Assembly: GCF_900103625.1 (NCBI RefSeq) | Contig: NZ_LT629700.1 | Coordinates: 2,170,001-2,234,000, forward strand | From: Corynebacterium mycetoides | GTDB taxonomy: Bacteria; Actinomycetota; Actinomycetes; Mycobacteriales; Mycobacteriaceae | Length of the DNA stretch: 64,000 bases | Reading direction: 5' to 3' | In this document: positions 51,351 to 62,205 of the stretch, piece by piece | How positions within the stretch are numbered: the first letter of the stretch is position 1 | Layout: every line of letters begins with the position of its first letter | Position numbers and translations under genes: made by a program | The notes under the pieces: model-generated | Database searches by the model: none | Seen by the model: only the letters and a program-made list of their open reading frames with translations | What the model was told of the DNA's origin: nothing

Positions 51351-52348
51351 ATCCGCTCTTCGAAGTCTCTGACGCCCCGCACTGGCAGCTCCCCGGCTTC
51401 CAGCGCACCTTCCGGCCGGGCGAGCTCACCGTCGGCCTCACCCTGCCCATCGAGGAGGATGCGGAGTCGAATCCGCTCGACAGCCTGGATAACCAGCTGC
51501 GCCTCATCCGCAAGGCTGAGGCCGGGGGAGTGGCCGCGATCTGGGTGCGCGATATTCCGCTGCGCGTCGAGACGTTCGGCGATGTCAGCCAGGTCTACGA
51601 CCCCTGGATGTACCTGAGCCACATCGCCGCGCACACGGACGCGATCGCTTTGGGCACCGCAGCCATCGTCGTGCCCTTCCAGCACCCGCTGCTTTTGGCC
51701 AAGCGTGCCGGCACCATCGACCGCCTCAGCCGCGGCCGCTTCCTCATGGGCGTGGCCACGGGCGACCGCCCCGAGGAGTTTCCCGCGTTCGGCCAGGACA
51801 AAGGCAAGCGCGACGAAGAATTCCGCGAAAGAATCGCAGCTTATCGACGAGCCACCCTCACCACCCACACCCCCGTCCGCTGGTCCGGCGGCCGGATGGG
51901 CGGCGCCGATGTCGTCCCCAAACCCCAGGCCCGCGAGGTGCCCCTCTTGGCCACCGGCTCCTGCCAGCAGACTCTCGAGTGGCGCGCCGAGCACACCCAC
52001 GGCTGGCTGATGTACCACAAGGGCCTGGAGATCCAACGCCAGAACGTGCGCAATTGGAACACCGCCGTGGCCGACTGGGCCGCCCGCGAAGGTGTCGCAG
52101 GGACCCCGGCCGCCTTCAAGCCCTTCGCCGAATCGCTCTGGCTCGACCTGCACGAGGACCCCGATGCGCCCGCTTCAGGCGGCAGCTTCGGCTACCGCCT
52201 CGGCCGCAACACACTGATCCAGCTGCTTCGCTCCCAGCGCGAGGTGGGGATCAGCCACGTCATGGTCAATTTCCGCTCCAGCAAGCGTTCCGCGGAGGAG
52301 CAGATCGACGAGCTGATCGAATACGTCATCCCCGCGCTGGAGCGCTAG
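51347..52348 (+). CDS. Luciferase-like (LLM class) flavin-dependent oxidoreductase
   Basis: The 333-residue bacterial-luciferase-like barrel has VGLTLPIEED, an IWVRDIPLRVETFGDVSQVY segment, and GTAAIVVPFQHPLLLAKRAG-TIDRLSRGRFLMGVATGDRP, the region that contacts flavin. It is coupled to chrA by a 4-base overlap. The substrate is unknown; the TIGR03571-type subgroup is the closest that I recall. A partner in chromate or thiol stress is possible but not shown by sequence. Confidence 0.88.
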   Translation: MNPLFEVSDAPHWQLPGFQRTFRPGELTVGLTLPIEEDAESNPLDSLDNQLRLIRKAEAGGVAAIWVRDIPLRVETFGDVSQVYDPWMYLSHIAAHTDAIALGTAAIVVPFQHPLLLAKRAGTIDRLSRGRFLMGVATGDRPEEFPAFGQDKGKRDEEFRERIAAYRRATLTTHTPVRWSGGRMGGADVVPKPQAREVPLLATGSCQQTLEWRAEHTHGWLMYHKGLEIQRQNVRNWNTAVADWAAREGVAGTPAAFKPFAESLWLDLHEDPDAPASGGSFGYRLGRNTLIQLLRSQREVGISHVMVNFRSSKRSAEEQIDELIEYVIPALER

Positions 52349-53478
52349 ACCCGGCCCAGCGCCTCCGCGAACCGCGCGACGGTGCCGTCCACGTCTGCCC
52401 ACTTGTCCAGGCCGAATAGGCCGATGCGGAAGGTGGAGAAACTCTCGGGCTCGCCGATCTGCAGCGGGACGCCACCGGCGATCTGGATGCCGGCCTGCTT
52501 GAATGCGGCGCCGGTGGCCTGCTCCGGTGCGGTGGCGTGCATGACCACGATGGAGGTGGCCTCAAAACCCGGGGCTGCAACGGAGACGTAGCCCTTCTCG
52601 GCCAGCAGCTCACGGACCTTAGTGCCCAGCTCGACCTGGCGAGCGGTGAGCTCGTCGAGGCCGATCTCCTTGGCTTCTTTCATCAGCTCGAGGTTGTGCG
52701 CGATCGTGTCCGTGGGCACAGTGGCGTGGTAGGCGGCGGTGCCGTCCACGTAGCCCTCGGAGATGGCGGTCCACTTGGCCAGGTCCATGGCGAAGCTGTC
52801 GGAGGTGGTGTTGTCCAGCTGCGCGCGGCCGTCCTCGGAGAACATGACGTAGCCGGTGGCCGGGGAGCCGGACCAGCCCTTCTGCGGCGCGGTGATGAGG
52901 ATGTCCACGCCGGTGGCCTCCATGTTGATCCACTTGGTGCCGGCTGCGACGCAGTCGAGGACCATCAGGCCGCCGGCCTCGTGGGCGGCGTCGGCAAGCT
53001 TGGAAATGTAGTCGACGGGTAGCTCGAGGCCCGCTGCTGTCTCTACGTGCGCCGCGAACACGAGGTTGGGGCGCTCGGTGCGGATGCGCTCCACGGCGTC
53101 GTCGATCGCCGGCGGGGCGTAGGAAGCGCGCTCATCGTCCGAAGTCGGCTCGGCGTTGAGCACCGTGACTTTCTCGGTCACGCCGGAGGCATCGAAAATC
53201 TGCGTCCAGCGGTAGGAGAAGTTGCCGGTCCGGATGACCAGCGCCTCCTTGCCGCGTGCGAACTGGCGCGCAACAGCTTCCATCGCGAACGTGCCGCCGC
53301 CGGGAACCACAGCCACGGATGACGCGTGGTACGTCTCACGCAGGATTGCCTGAAGTTCCTGCATGATGCCGATGAACTTGGCGGACATGTGGTTCAAAGA
53401 CCGGTCGCTGAACACGGCCGAGTATTCCAGCAGGCCGTCTGGGTCGATGTCGGGGCGGGGGAGAGTGTTGTCAGTCAT
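52345..53478 (-). CDS. Class V PLP-dependent aminotransferase (alanine-glyoxylate / serine-pyruvate type)
   Basis: The 377-residue protein has VVPGGGTFAMEAVARQF near the phosphate site, MVLDCVAAGTKWINMEATGVD (PLP Asp region), and the Schiff-base Lys in ITAPQKGWSGSPATGYVM. The end FRIGLFGLDKW matches small-molecule aminotransferases of class V. The usual reaction is transfer of an amino group from alanine or serine to a 2-oxo acid. It is convergent with the LLM gene (ends overlap by 4 bases) and divergent from the small membrane protein gene. Confidence 0.88.
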   Translation of the reverse strand: MTDNTLPRPDIDPDGLLEYSAVFSDRSLNHMSAKFIGIMQELQAILRETYHASSVAVVPGGGTFAMEAVARQFARGKEALVIRTGNFSYRWTQIFDASGVTEKVTVLNAEPTSDDERASYAPPAIDDAVERIRTERPNLVFAAHVETAAGLELPVDYISKLADAAHEAGGLMVLDCVAAGTKWINMEATGVDILITAPQKGWSGSPATGYVMFSEDGRAQLDNTTSDSFAMDLAKWTAISEGYVDGTAAYHATVPTDTIAHNLELMKEAKEIGLDELTARQVELGTKVRELLAEKGYVSVAAPGFEATSIVVMHATAPEQATGAAFKQAGIQIAGGVPLQIGEPESFSTFRIGLFGLDKWADVDGTVARFAEALGRV

Positions 53479-53540
53479 GCCCCAACGCTATCGGTTTTCT
53501 CTTACGATGGTGAACGCTTACCACGAAAAAGGAGAAAACT

Positions 53541-53711
53541 ATGGGTCGTTGGATCATCGCCATCATCGGTGCCGTTGTTGGCGCGCTACTCACCGGTTTC
53601 ATTCTCAGCCAGCTCGGTGTGACCGGCATTCTCTACACCATTCTGGTGCTCGTCGGTTCCGCCATCTGCTCGTCGCTCGCGGGAACGCTGTACTTCCGCG
53701 CGAAACGCTAG
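53541..53711 (+). CDS. Small GlsB/YeaQ-type membrane protein
   Basis: The 56-residue protein has AAAAAGGAGAAAACT directly before ATG 53541. Two membrane helices (WIIAIIGAVVGALLTGFIL and ILYTILVLVGSAICSSLAG) are joined by a SQLGVTG turn, ending YFRAKR. Size, turn and topology fit the transglycosylase-associated GlsB/YeaQ/YmgE family, often stress-induced. Its stop overlaps the thiF end on the other strand. Confidence 0.75.
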   Translation: MGRWIIAIIGAVVGALLTGFILSQLGVTGILYTILVLVGSAICSSLAGTLYFRAKR

Positions 53712-54820
53712 AGCGCGTTCACGCCGCCAGGCAGGCTCCTCAGCATCACATTCCGCTCGGCGGCATGAGCTGCATGCTTATCGACGAACCCCTGCGACCT
53801 CTTCCCCGACGCGCAGTACACCACCACATCGGTGCCTTGGGGCAGAGTGTCGATGAACTCGTCGCCGAGCGCGGAATTCCCCTCCAACTCTGAGGTGGGG
53901 ATGTGCCCGCTTCGCACCGCGGAAACGTCCTTCAGCGCTTTCTCGTGCTCCTCGCGCACGTCGAGGGCGACGGCAGATCCCGTCGCAACCGCAGTCAGAA
54001 GCTCTTCATTGTCGTGCACCGGCACCGCGCACACCGCGCCCTCGTAGTCGCCGAAGCTGGTGGCCAGCTCGCGACCGGGGTCGCGGCGGACGGCGAAGCT
54101 GCGGATCTGGGTGGTCAGGGCGTCGTACATGCGCAGGGTGCCCACCGGTGCTTCGCCGACGCCGGTGAGGAACTTGATGACCTCGGTGGACATCAGCCCG
54201 CCGACCACACTCGTGGTCACGCCGAGCACGCCCGCGGTGGCGCAGTCGGGAACCGAGTCCGCGTCGGGCTGGTCGGGGTAGAGGTCGCGCATGCCCACGC
54301 CGTCCTCCGGTGCGCCCGGGCCGGACCACCACAACGCCACGTCGCCGCGGTAGCGCAGCACCGACCCCCACACAAGGGGAGTGCCGGTGATCTCGGCAGC
54401 GTCGGCGGCCATGAATTTGGTTGTGAATGTGTCTGAGCCGTCGATGAGCACGTCAATGCCGTCCAGGATCTCCACGGCATTGGAGGCGTCCATGCGGCCG
54501 TCGATGGTTCTCACCTCGATGCCGGGCTGGAGTTCGCGCAGGCGCTCGGCGGCCACTTCGGTCTTTTTCCGGCCCACATCGGAGGCTCCGAAGAGAATCT
54601 GGCGGTGAATATTAGTCAGGTCGACCACGTCGTCGTCGATAAGCGAAATGTGCCCGACGCCTGTCGCCGCGAGCGTCTGCATCACGGGGCAGCCGAGCCC
54701 TCCCGCTCCGATGACCAGCACATTCGCGCGGTGAAGCGCTTCTTGTTGGTCCGGCCCGAAACCGGGCAGATTCATCTGGCGGGCGGTGCGGCGGAGTTCT
54801 TGCTCAGGAAGAGAAATCAC
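53708..54820 (-). CDS. thiF: ThiF/MoeB-type adenylyltransferase with C-terminal rhodanese domain
   Basis: The 370-residue protein has the ATP-binding loop VIGAGGLGCPVMQTLAATGV, the Asp/Arg site LIDDDVVDLTNIHRQILF, and the catalytic Cys region VPDCATAGVLGV. A rhodanese domain (~275-370) has the loop VVYCASGKRSQG with its Cys. It adenylates the ThiS C-terminus and may help deliver sulfur in thiamine thiazole synthesis; MoeB is the alternative. thiS and thiG lie 2 kb away on the same strand beyond the BCCT gene, supporting ThiF. Confidence 0.85.
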   Translation of the reverse strand: MISLPEQELRRTARQMNLPGFGPDQQEALHRANVLVIGAGGLGCPVMQTLAATGVGHISLIDDDVVDLTNIHRQILFGASDVGRKKTEVAAERLRELQPGIEVRTIDGRMDASNAVEILDGIDVLIDGSDTFTTKFMAADAAEITGTPLVWGSVLRYRGDVALWWSGPGAPEDGVGMRDLYPDQPDADSVPDCATAGVLGVTTSVVGGLMSTEVIKFLTGVGEAPVGTLRMYDALTTQIRSFAVRRDPGRELATSFGDYEGAVCAVPVHDNEELLTAVATGSAVALDVREEHEKALKDVSAVRSGHIPTSELEGNSALGDEFIDTLPQGTDVVVYCASGKRSQGFVDKHAAHAAERNVMLRSLPGGVNAL

Positions 54821-54894
54821 ACCCCTTCACCTTAATGGCCTAAACTTTTTCGGGACATCATGACCGCCCGACTAAAGATTTGGGGCCGATTCCC

Positions 54895-56655
54895 ATGCGC
54901 AAACTTCGCGCTGATCCACTGATCTTTTTCACTGCTGTCGGATTCATCGTCGCTTTCGTGGCTCTCACTATCGGTTTCGGTGAGCGCGCCCGCGACACGT
55001 ATTCCACTGTCTCCACCTGGATGATGGACAACTTCGCCTGGCTGTACATCGGAGGAGTGTCCGCGGTGTTCATCTTCCTGATTGTCCTGTTCGTGTCTAA
55101 GTACGGCAATTACCGGCTCGGCGACGACGACGATGAACCCGAGTACTCCCTCCCCGTCTGGTTCTCCATGCTGTTCGCTGCGGGCATGGGTGCGACGCTG
55201 ATGTTCTGGGGTGCCGCGGAGCCTCTGCACCACGCGTACGACCCGCCGCGCGGCGGGTACGAATCCATGAGCCGCGAGGCAATCCGCCAGGCATTCGAAT
55301 TCACCTACTACCACTTCGGTATTCACATGTGGGTGATCTTCACGCTGCCGGGCCTGGCCATGGGCTATTTCATCTACAAGCGAAAGATGCCCGCGCGCTA
55401 TTCGTCGATCTTCTCGCCGCTGCTCGGCTCCAAGGTCTACCAGTGGCCGGGCAAGCTTCTCGATGCCATTGGCATCATCGGCACCGTCTTCGGCCTCGCC
55501 GTCTCCGTGGGCCTGGGCGTGCTGCAGATCAGCGCGGGCCTGAACATCCTGTGGGGTGTGCCGTTGGTGACCTGGGTTGAACTCGGGGTCATCATCTTCA
55601 TCACGGTCTGCGCCTCCGTGTCCGTGGCCACGGGCCTGGACAAGGGCGTGAAGCTGCTGTCGAACCTGAACATCATCGGTTCGATCGCGTTGCTGGTCTT
55701 CCTCTTCGTCATGGGGCCGACCCTGAAAATCATCGAGCACCTCACCGAGTCCTTCGGCATTTACGCATCGTCGTTGCCGGAGCTGATGTTCTGGGTCGAC
55801 TCCTACAACGACAACCCGGGCTGGCACGCCACCTGGACCGCGTTCTACTGGGCGTGGACGATCTGTTGGTCACCGTACGTGGGCATGTTCTTCGCCCGCA
55901 TTTCGCGCGGACGCACCGTGCGCCAGTTCATTGCCGGCACGATCCTCCTGCCGACTGTCTTCGACATCGTCTGGTTCGCCACCTTCGGCCGCACCGCGAT
56001 CGACGTGGAGACGAATGACCCGGGCGTGCTCACTGGCCCAGTGGTGGAGGACGGGGAGACCCCGCAGGCGCTGTTCACCCTGCTGGCGCAGTATCCGCTG
56101 TACTTCATCAGTGGTGCGGTGGCGCTCGCGGTGATCATCTTCTACTTCGTCACCTCAATCGACTCCGCGGCGTTGGTGATGGACATGTTCACTAGCGGCG
56201 AGGAGGAAGCGACTCCGCGGTACTACCGCGTCGCCTGGGCGGTCGCAGTCGGCACGGTGACAGCTGCGTTGCTGTTCATCAACGATTCCGGCATCCAAGC
56301 ACTGCAGGAAGTGGTGATCATCATCGCCCTGCCGTTCTTCATCGTCTACTTCATCATGATGTTCTCGCTGGTGAAGGGGATGAGCGACGATGCCGCCGCC
56401 GAGCGCCGCTTCCGCTCCCGCCAGTGGGAGAAGACCGACACGGCGGAGAAATACGAGGAAGCCGACGCTAAGCCCGCGCCGGGGTACGACGAAGAAGGCA
56501 ACGAAATCGACCGCCCCGAACTCGAGTACGACCACGAGGAGGGCTCATGGCGCCTCACTGAGAGCGTGCTCACCGAGGCGAAGGCCGAGGACGAAACGGT
56601 CGACGCGGAGGTGCCGGAGGGCACGTCTGTCATCATCAAGCCTGAGAAGGACTAG
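54895..56655 (+). CDS. BCCT-family compatible solute transporter
   Basis: ATG 54895 gives 586 residues; a TTG 15 bases upstream is less likely. The twelve-helix BCCT fold is clear: GMGATLMFWGAAEPLHHAYD and the Trp motif WTICWSPYVGMFFARISRGR. The last ~85 residues are an acidic, hydrophilic tail (EKYEEADAKPAPGYDEEG), like the regulatory tails of BetP, EctP and LcoP of Corynebacterium glutamicum. Sodium- or proton-coupled uptake of betaine, ectoine or proline under osmotic stress is expected; which solute cannot be told. The gene stands opposite to and between thi genes. Confidence 0.9.
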   Translation: MRKLRADPLIFFTAVGFIVAFVALTIGFGERARDTYSTVSTWMMDNFAWLYIGGVSAVFIFLIVLFVSKYGNYRLGDDDDEPEYSLPVWFSMLFAAGMGATLMFWGAAEPLHHAYDPPRGGYESMSREAIRQAFEFTYYHFGIHMWVIFTLPGLAMGYFIYKRKMPARYSSIFSPLLGSKVYQWPGKLLDAIGIIGTVFGLAVSVGLGVLQISAGLNILWGVPLVTWVELGVIIFITVCASVSVATGLDKGVKLLSNLNIIGSIALLVFLFVMGPTLKIIEHLTESFGIYASSLPELMFWVDSYNDNPGWHATWTAFYWAWTICWSPYVGMFFARISRGRTVRQFIAGTILLPTVFDIVWFATFGRTAIDVETNDPGVLTGPVVEDGETPQALFTLLAQYPLYFISGAVALAVIIFYFVTSIDSAALVMDMFTSGEEEATPRYYRVAWAVAVGTVTAALLFINDSGIQALQEVVIIIALPFFIVYFIMMFSLVKGMSDDAAAERRFRSRQWEKTDTAEKYEEADAKPAPGYDEEGNEIDRPELEYDHEEGSWRLTESVLTEAKAEDETVDAEVPEGTSVIIKPEKD

Positions 56656-56681
56656 AGCGAGAACAGAACCGCATTGACACT

Positions 56682-56706
56682 GCCGGCGCGAATCAGCGCC
56701 GGCTTT
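56682..56706 (+). terminator. Stem-loop terminator between BCCT and thiG (convergent)
   Basis: GCCGGCGC pairs with GCGCCGGC across a 6-base loop (GAATCA) and is followed by TTT. It can serve the BCCT gene and, less strongly, the converging thiG transcript. Confidence 0.75.
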
Positions 56707-56764
56707 GCCGTATCCAGGACGTACAGGTCGCCGGTGGGGCTGGCCACGGTCCGCTTTCAGAGTT

Positions 56765-57740
<976 letters not shown>

Positions 57741-57750
<10 letters not shown>

Positions 57751-58841
57751 TGGTTCCTCCTTGAATGACGTAGGGGATCACAGGCCCCCAACTCTACGGG
57801 TGGTTCTTGTCCTTCGACCAGCGCGGCTCCGCACTTCGCGCCCATCGCGGCGAGCAGGATGCCGTGCCGGAAATAGCCGGTGGACACCACGACACGGTCG
57901 CTGACCCGGCCGAGGTACGGTAGGTCGTCCGGCGAACCGGGGCGCGCGCCGACGTGGACCTCGATGAGGTCGCAATCCTCGATGCCGGGCACGATCTCGC
58001 TGGCGTCGCGAAGCAGTTGCAGCACGCCGCCGGCCTGCGGTTCTGGTCGGTCGTCCTCGCGGGTGGTCGCGCCGATCGTGAGCGTGTCGTCTTCGCGCGG
58101 GATCAGGTACACCGGCCGGTCCTCGACGAAACCGCGTATCACACGGTCGATCAGCGGCCGCTGGTGCTTCGGCACGCGCAGCTCCACCATGTCGCCGTAG
58201 ACCGGCCTGAGTTTCAGCGGGTTCTCGCCATCGAACCAGCCCGTCGTCTCGCGCGCGCCGAGCCCATTGGCCAGCACGACCTGCTCGGCGTCGATATCGT
58301 TGACATCTTTCACGGCCTCCGCCACGAATTCCACGCCCGCATTCGCGCACGCGTCCTGCAGCGCGGCCACGAACAGCCGCGGACGGACCTGGTGGTCGCC
58401 GGGAATATGCACGGCACCGCTTATCGACGGCGCCAGCGCCCCCTCCAACCTCCTCGCCTCCCGCGTGGTGATCCGTTCCGTGGTCATGCCGTGGAGCTCC
58501 TGGTACTCCTGCAGTTCCTCCAAATGCGTCTTATCCGCGCGGTCTTTCGCCACCACCAGCGTCCCGTCAGTGCGGTAGCCGGTCGGCTTGTCCGTGTGCT
58601 TCGCCGTCAGCTCGATCAGCTCCGGGTACCACTGGCCGGCCGCGATCATCAGCGGAAACAGCGGATCCTGCTTGTACACGACCTCTGCTGCCGGTGCGAG
58701 CATGCCGCCCGCGTGCCAGGTCGCGCCGCTGGCAGGCTCCGGATCGTAGACGGTCACGTTGTGGCCACGATTTGCCAACGTCAGCGCGGTGGACAGGCCG
58801 ACGATGCCTGCTCCGAGGATTGCAATCTTCTGTTCTGCCAT
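57741..58841 (-). CDS. thiO: Glycine oxidase ThiO
   Basis: Start ATG 58841 (MAEQKIAILGAG); a TTG four codons earlier is possible. The 366-residue DAO-family flavoenzyme has the FAD fingerprint ILGAGIVGLSTALTLANRGH, ATWHAGGMLAPAAEV, a late GARPGSPDDLPYLG and VVSTGYFRHGILLA. It oxidises glycine to iminoacetate for the thiazole ring. It is the first gene of thiO-thiS-thiG, 24 bases after the response regulator stop. No TPP riboswitch pattern was found in front of it. Confidence 0.93.
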
Positions 58842-58865
58842 ATCGCCATCCAACCTACGCTCTTT

Positions 58866-59465
58866 TCAGAGCCAGCCATTGTCGTCGCAGGTGCGCGCGG
58901 CTGCAAAGCGGTTGGGTGCTCCAGTCTTGGTCATGATCGCCGAAATGTAGTTGCGCACCGTCCCCGTGGAGAGGTTCAACCGCGCCGCGATCTGCTTGAT
59001 TTCTGCACCGGTGAGCGCCTCACGGGCGACCTCGACCTCGCGCGCAGTCAGCGGTGACGGCGGAGTGAACAGGGATTCCTCCGCGACCTGCGGATCGACG
59101 ACCCGCAGACCGGCGTGTGTGCGACGCACTGCGTCGGCAAGCTGGTCTGGGGGAGTGTCCTTCACAATGAAACCGGAAGCCCCGGCTTCTAAGGCCGTGC
59201 GCAGGTATCCGGGTCGCCCAAACGTGGTCACGATGAGCACCTTGCACGAGGATCCCGCGAGGTCGGCAGCGAGCTCCAGGCCGGTGCGGCCGGGCATTTC
59301 AATATCGAGCAACGCCACATCCACATTGTGCTCCCGTACCGCTTCGACGACACCATCGCCGGAACGGCAAGTGGCTACGACCTCTATATCCTTCTCGAGG
59401 TTGAGCAATGCAGACAACGCTCCGACGAGCAGCCCTTGGTCGTCGGCGATGAGCACGCGAATCAT
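58866..59465 (-). CDS. LuxR-type two-component response regulator
   Basis: The 199-residue protein has a receiver domain with the acidic pair Asp8/Asp9 and the phospho-acceptor Asp54 (ALLDIEMPGRTG), Lys in FIVKDTPPDQ, and a C-terminal LuxR HTH (PLTAREVEVAREALTGAEIK to TVRNYISAIMTKTG). It starts inside the kinase stop codon overlap (4 bases). It most likely controls the ABC exporter genes upstream in the same operon. Confidence 0.93.
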   Translation of the reverse strand: MIRVLIADDQGLLVGALSALLNLEKDIEVVATCRSGDGVVEAVREHNVDVALLDIEMPGRTGLELAADLAGSSCKVLIVTTFGRPGYLRTALEAGASGFIVKDTPPDQLADAVRRTHAGLRVVDPQVAEESLFTPPSPLTAREVEVAREALTGAEIKQIAARLNLSTGTVRNYISAIMTKTGAPNRFAAARTCDDNGWL

Positions 59466-60496
59466 GCTGTCACCTCCACCCGTGTTCCAGACTCGGTGGG
59501 CGGCACCACGAGAGTGCCGCCGGCAGCACTGACCCTGTCAGCGATGCTCACCAGACGCGTCCCCGGTGGCAGGCCGATGCCGTTGTCAGCCACAACGAGC
59601 GTGCGCGGGGAGACCTCGATCTCGCATTCCGTGGCCTGGGAGTGCCGGATCACATTTGTCACTGCCTCCCGCAGCACCCATCCGAACAGTGGGGAGTCGG
59701 TGGCGCCGTCTGAATCAATCCGCGCCTCGATCCCGGCTGCCGCCAGCGCTGAGCGTGCGGCTTCCACCTCGGCAGTTAGCGACGGCGTGTGAGTCGCCCG
59801 CACAGCACGCCGGACGTCCTCAAGTGATTGGCGGGACAGCTCCACGATCTCATCCAGCTCCTTCGCCGCTTCTTTCTTATCGACGTCCACCAGCCTGCGC
59901 GCCAGCGACGTCTTCACGTTGATCACAGTCAGCGAATGACCCAATAGATCGTGCACGTCCCGGTAAATCGACTCGCGTTGTCGCGCCAGCTCGAGCTCAG
60001 CGGCGAGGTGGACGCGCTCGTCGGTTAGCTTGGTCGCGCTGACCTGCGTTCCCACTGTCACCGCGATGAGCACGGACGCGCCGAAGAAAATCCACGCCGT
60101 CAGGTTTCCCGTGAAGAACACGTAGACACCGAACGCCGAGATGATGGCGAGATCCACGATCGTGTGCATGCGCACTGGCATGAGTGATCCGGTCACGGCC
60201 GTGATGTAGGGGAGCATTGTGGTCCCCCACACCTCCATGATGGCGGTCACTCCGATCATGGGGATCAGGAGGGCGATCACGCACAACGCCGCGTTGACGG
60301 TGTCGTTGCGGTGTGCCCGGATTGCGTGCGCACACAGGTACACCGCCCCGAAGACCACGATCAACGAGGCGCCCGCGGCGTACTGCCAGGCGGGGCGCTC
60401 CATGGCGAACAAGCCGGCGAGCGGGCTGACCAAGAGGATCAGCCAGATGCCGGCCTCAACGAGGTGGTAGTGGCCACCGTTCGTTTTCTGGGTCAC
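59462..60496 (-). CDS. Sensor histidine kinase, HisKA_3 type
   Basis: The 344-residue protein has about five or six N-terminal membrane helices (to ~150), then the dimerisation box YRDVHDLLGHSLTVINVK with phospho-His182, and an ATPase domain with REAVTNVIRHSQA (N box) and VVADNGIGLPPG (G box). This DesK/LiaS-like kind pairs with LuxR regulators and often senses membrane-acting drugs. Genes overlap by 4 bases at both ends. Confidence 0.92.
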   Translation of the reverse strand: MTQKTNGGHYHLVEAGIWLILLVSPLAGLFAMERPAWQYAAGASLIVVFGAVYLCAHAIRAHRNDTVNAALCVIALLIPMIGVTAIMEVWGTTMLPYITAVTGSLMPVRMHTIVDLAIISAFGVYVFFTGNLTAWIFFGASVLIAVTVGTQVSATKLTDERVHLAAELELARQRESIYRDVHDLLGHSLTVINVKTSLARRLVDVDKKEAAKELDEIVELSRQSLEDVRRAVRATHTPSLTAEVEAARSALAAAGIEARIDSDGATDSPLFGWVLREAVTNVIRHSQATECEIEVSPRTLVVADNGIGLPPGTRLVSIADRVSAAGGTLVVPPTESGTRVEVTA

Positions 60497-61257
60497 GCAC
60501 GCCCTTTCTCGCGGCTATCCAAGGCCAGACTGATCACAGCGAAGATGACAGTCCAGGCAATGATACTGAGCACAGGTTGCCATAGTGGGTCGGTGATCTC
60601 GTAGGGCTCGTCCTGAATCAACTGGAGTCCTTCGGCCACAGGCCACCGCGACAGCATGGTGGCGCCGTACATCGGGGTGAACCGGGAGAAGTCGATCAAG
60701 TTGCTCGTGAGCGGGAACAGGGTGTTTCCGGCGAAGGCCAGCAGAGTGACTGAGGTGGCGGCAATTGAGACTGCCGTGAGGGACTTCAGCGATTGCGCCC
60801 AGACCAAACCGTAGAAGCCGAAAGGCAAGGACACGCCGACGGTGATGAGGAAGCTCCAGAACCACGCGCTGGCGTCCATCTCGGCGTCGACCAATGCGCC
60901 GGTGAGGAACACCGCAGCTACGGGCAGCACGACGTTGACGATGATGACGAGCAATCTCGCGACCGCAATCTGCATGTTCGTCAGGGGAGTCAGCGCTAGC
61001 TGCCGCCCCCATCCGCTGTTGTGCTCCACGACCACCAACGATGATTGGGAAACAGCTCCAGAAATGCCCGCGTAGAGGGCCATGCCGAGCATGACGAAGG
61101 CGGCGACATTGCCGTTGCCCAGTTCATCGCCTGAATACTGCTGGGCAGCACCGAAAATGAGGTAGAGAATCACCGGAAGAACGATGTTGAAGAACAGCGA
61201 AGAGGCATCGGATTTGAGGCGTTTGAGGTTGTGCAGTGCGAACTTCAGGGTGGTCAT
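60493..61257 (-). CDS. ABC-2 type transporter permease
   Basis: The 254-residue protein has six predicted helices (SLFFNIVLPVILYLIFGAAQ, VAAFVMLGMALYAGISGAVS, LLVIIVNVVLPVAAVFLTGA, FLITVGVSLPFGFYGLVW and others). The layout is that of ABC-2 export permeases that work with a separate ATPase, here the gene just upstream with a 4-base overlap. Likely substrates are lipids or peptide antibiotics. Confidence 0.9.
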   Translation of the reverse strand: MTTLKFALHNLKRLKSDASSLFFNIVLPVILYLIFGAAQQYSGDELGNGNVAAFVMLGMALYAGISGAVSQSSLVVVEHNSGWGRQLALTPLTNMQIAVARLLVIIVNVVLPVAAVFLTGALVDAEMDASAWFWSFLITVGVSLPFGFYGLVWAQSLKSLTAVSIAATSVTLLAFAGNTLFPLTSNLIDFSRFTPMYGATMLSRWPVAEGLQLIQDEPYEITDPLWQPVLSIIAWTVIFAVISLALDSREKGRA

Positions 61258-62078
61258 GGCTGCTCCTTATCTGAGGTGAGCGCGACGAAGGAGTCCTCCA
61301 GGGACGTTCTGGTGATGGTCAGGTCGTGCGCGTCGGTCTCGGTGAGTAGTTTCCGGGCGTAGGAATCGGCGTCGCTGGTGGTGACGTCGATAAGCCCCTG
61401 CGATGACTGCGCTGTGACCCGCTTTTTGTTCGCGTCGGCAGTGAGTTGGTCTGTCGGCCCATCCGCGATGACCTGGCCGTGGTCGAGCACGATGATGCGT
61501 TCGGCCAGGTTCTCTGCTTCTTCGAGGTAGTGTGTGGAGAAGATGATGGTGCGTCCGGAGTGGGCCTGGGCGCGCATCGTGTCCCAGAACTCGTGGCGGC
61601 TGGTGGCGTCCATGCCGGTGGTTGGTTCGTCGAGGATGAGAATGTCCGGCTTGCCCAGCAACGCAATCGCGAAACGAATGCGCTGTTGCTCGCCGCCAGA
61701 GCATTTGCCCACCCGGCGGTTCTGAATCTTGGTGAGATTCGCCTGCTCGATCGCAGCCTCCACGCCGATGGAATCGCGGTGCGTGGAGTTGATCATGGCC
61801 AGGGTGTCTTTGACGGTGACAGTGTCGAGGAGACCGCCGGTTTGCATCACCGCACCGATGCGTGCGTCCCGGATGGCCTGCGCCGGGGTCATGTCGGCCA
61901 CGCGTACTGTGCCGCTTGTCGGCTTGGTCAATCCGAGAATGAGGTCCACCAGGGTGGTTTTGCCTGCTCCGTTGCGCCCAAGCAGGCCGACGATTTCACC
62001 GCGGCCAATGCTCAGGCTGACATCTTCAACGGCTTTCACCGATCCGAAATGCTTGCTCACGTTTTGTGTTTCGATCAT
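61254..62078 (-). CDS. ABC transporter ATP-binding protein
   Basis: The 274-residue ATPase has Walker A GLLGRNGAGKTTL, signature CSGGEQQRIRFA, Walker B ILILDEPTTGMD and switch His in IIFSTHYLEEAE. The C-terminal extension (~215-274) is common in drug- or bacteriocin-exporting ATPases. It is the first gene of a four-gene ABC/kinase/regulator operon, and thiO-S-G may be read through from it. Confidence 0.93.
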   Translation of the reverse strand: MIETQNVSKHFGSVKAVEDVSLSIGRGEIVGLLGRNGAGKTTLVDLILGLTKPTSGTVRVADMTPAQAIRDARIGAVMQTGGLLDTVTVKDTLAMINSTHRDSIGVEAAIEQANLTKIQNRRVGKCSGGEQQRIRFAIALLGKPDILILDEPTTGMDATSRHEFWDTMRAQAHSGRTIIFSTHYLEEAENLAERIIVLDHGQVIADGPTDQLTADANKKRVTAQSSQGLIDVTTSDADSYARKLLTETDAHDLTITRTSLEDSFVALTSDKEQP

Positions 62079-62205
62079 GCTTCACATTCCACTGCGCGCC
62101 GGGAAGGCGAGCGTAGCCCTGCTGTCACGATCTCGGCGTGACAGTTGTCATGGGTGTTAGCCTGGGGTCAAGATTGCGAACCGATCGAAAAAAGGAGCAT
62201 TAGTT

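Noticed and set aside
58842..58865. TPP riboswitch ahead of thiO
   Set aside because: Only 24 bases separate the regulator and thiO, and no CTGAGA/ACC-type conserved stretches are seen on the minus strand nearby.
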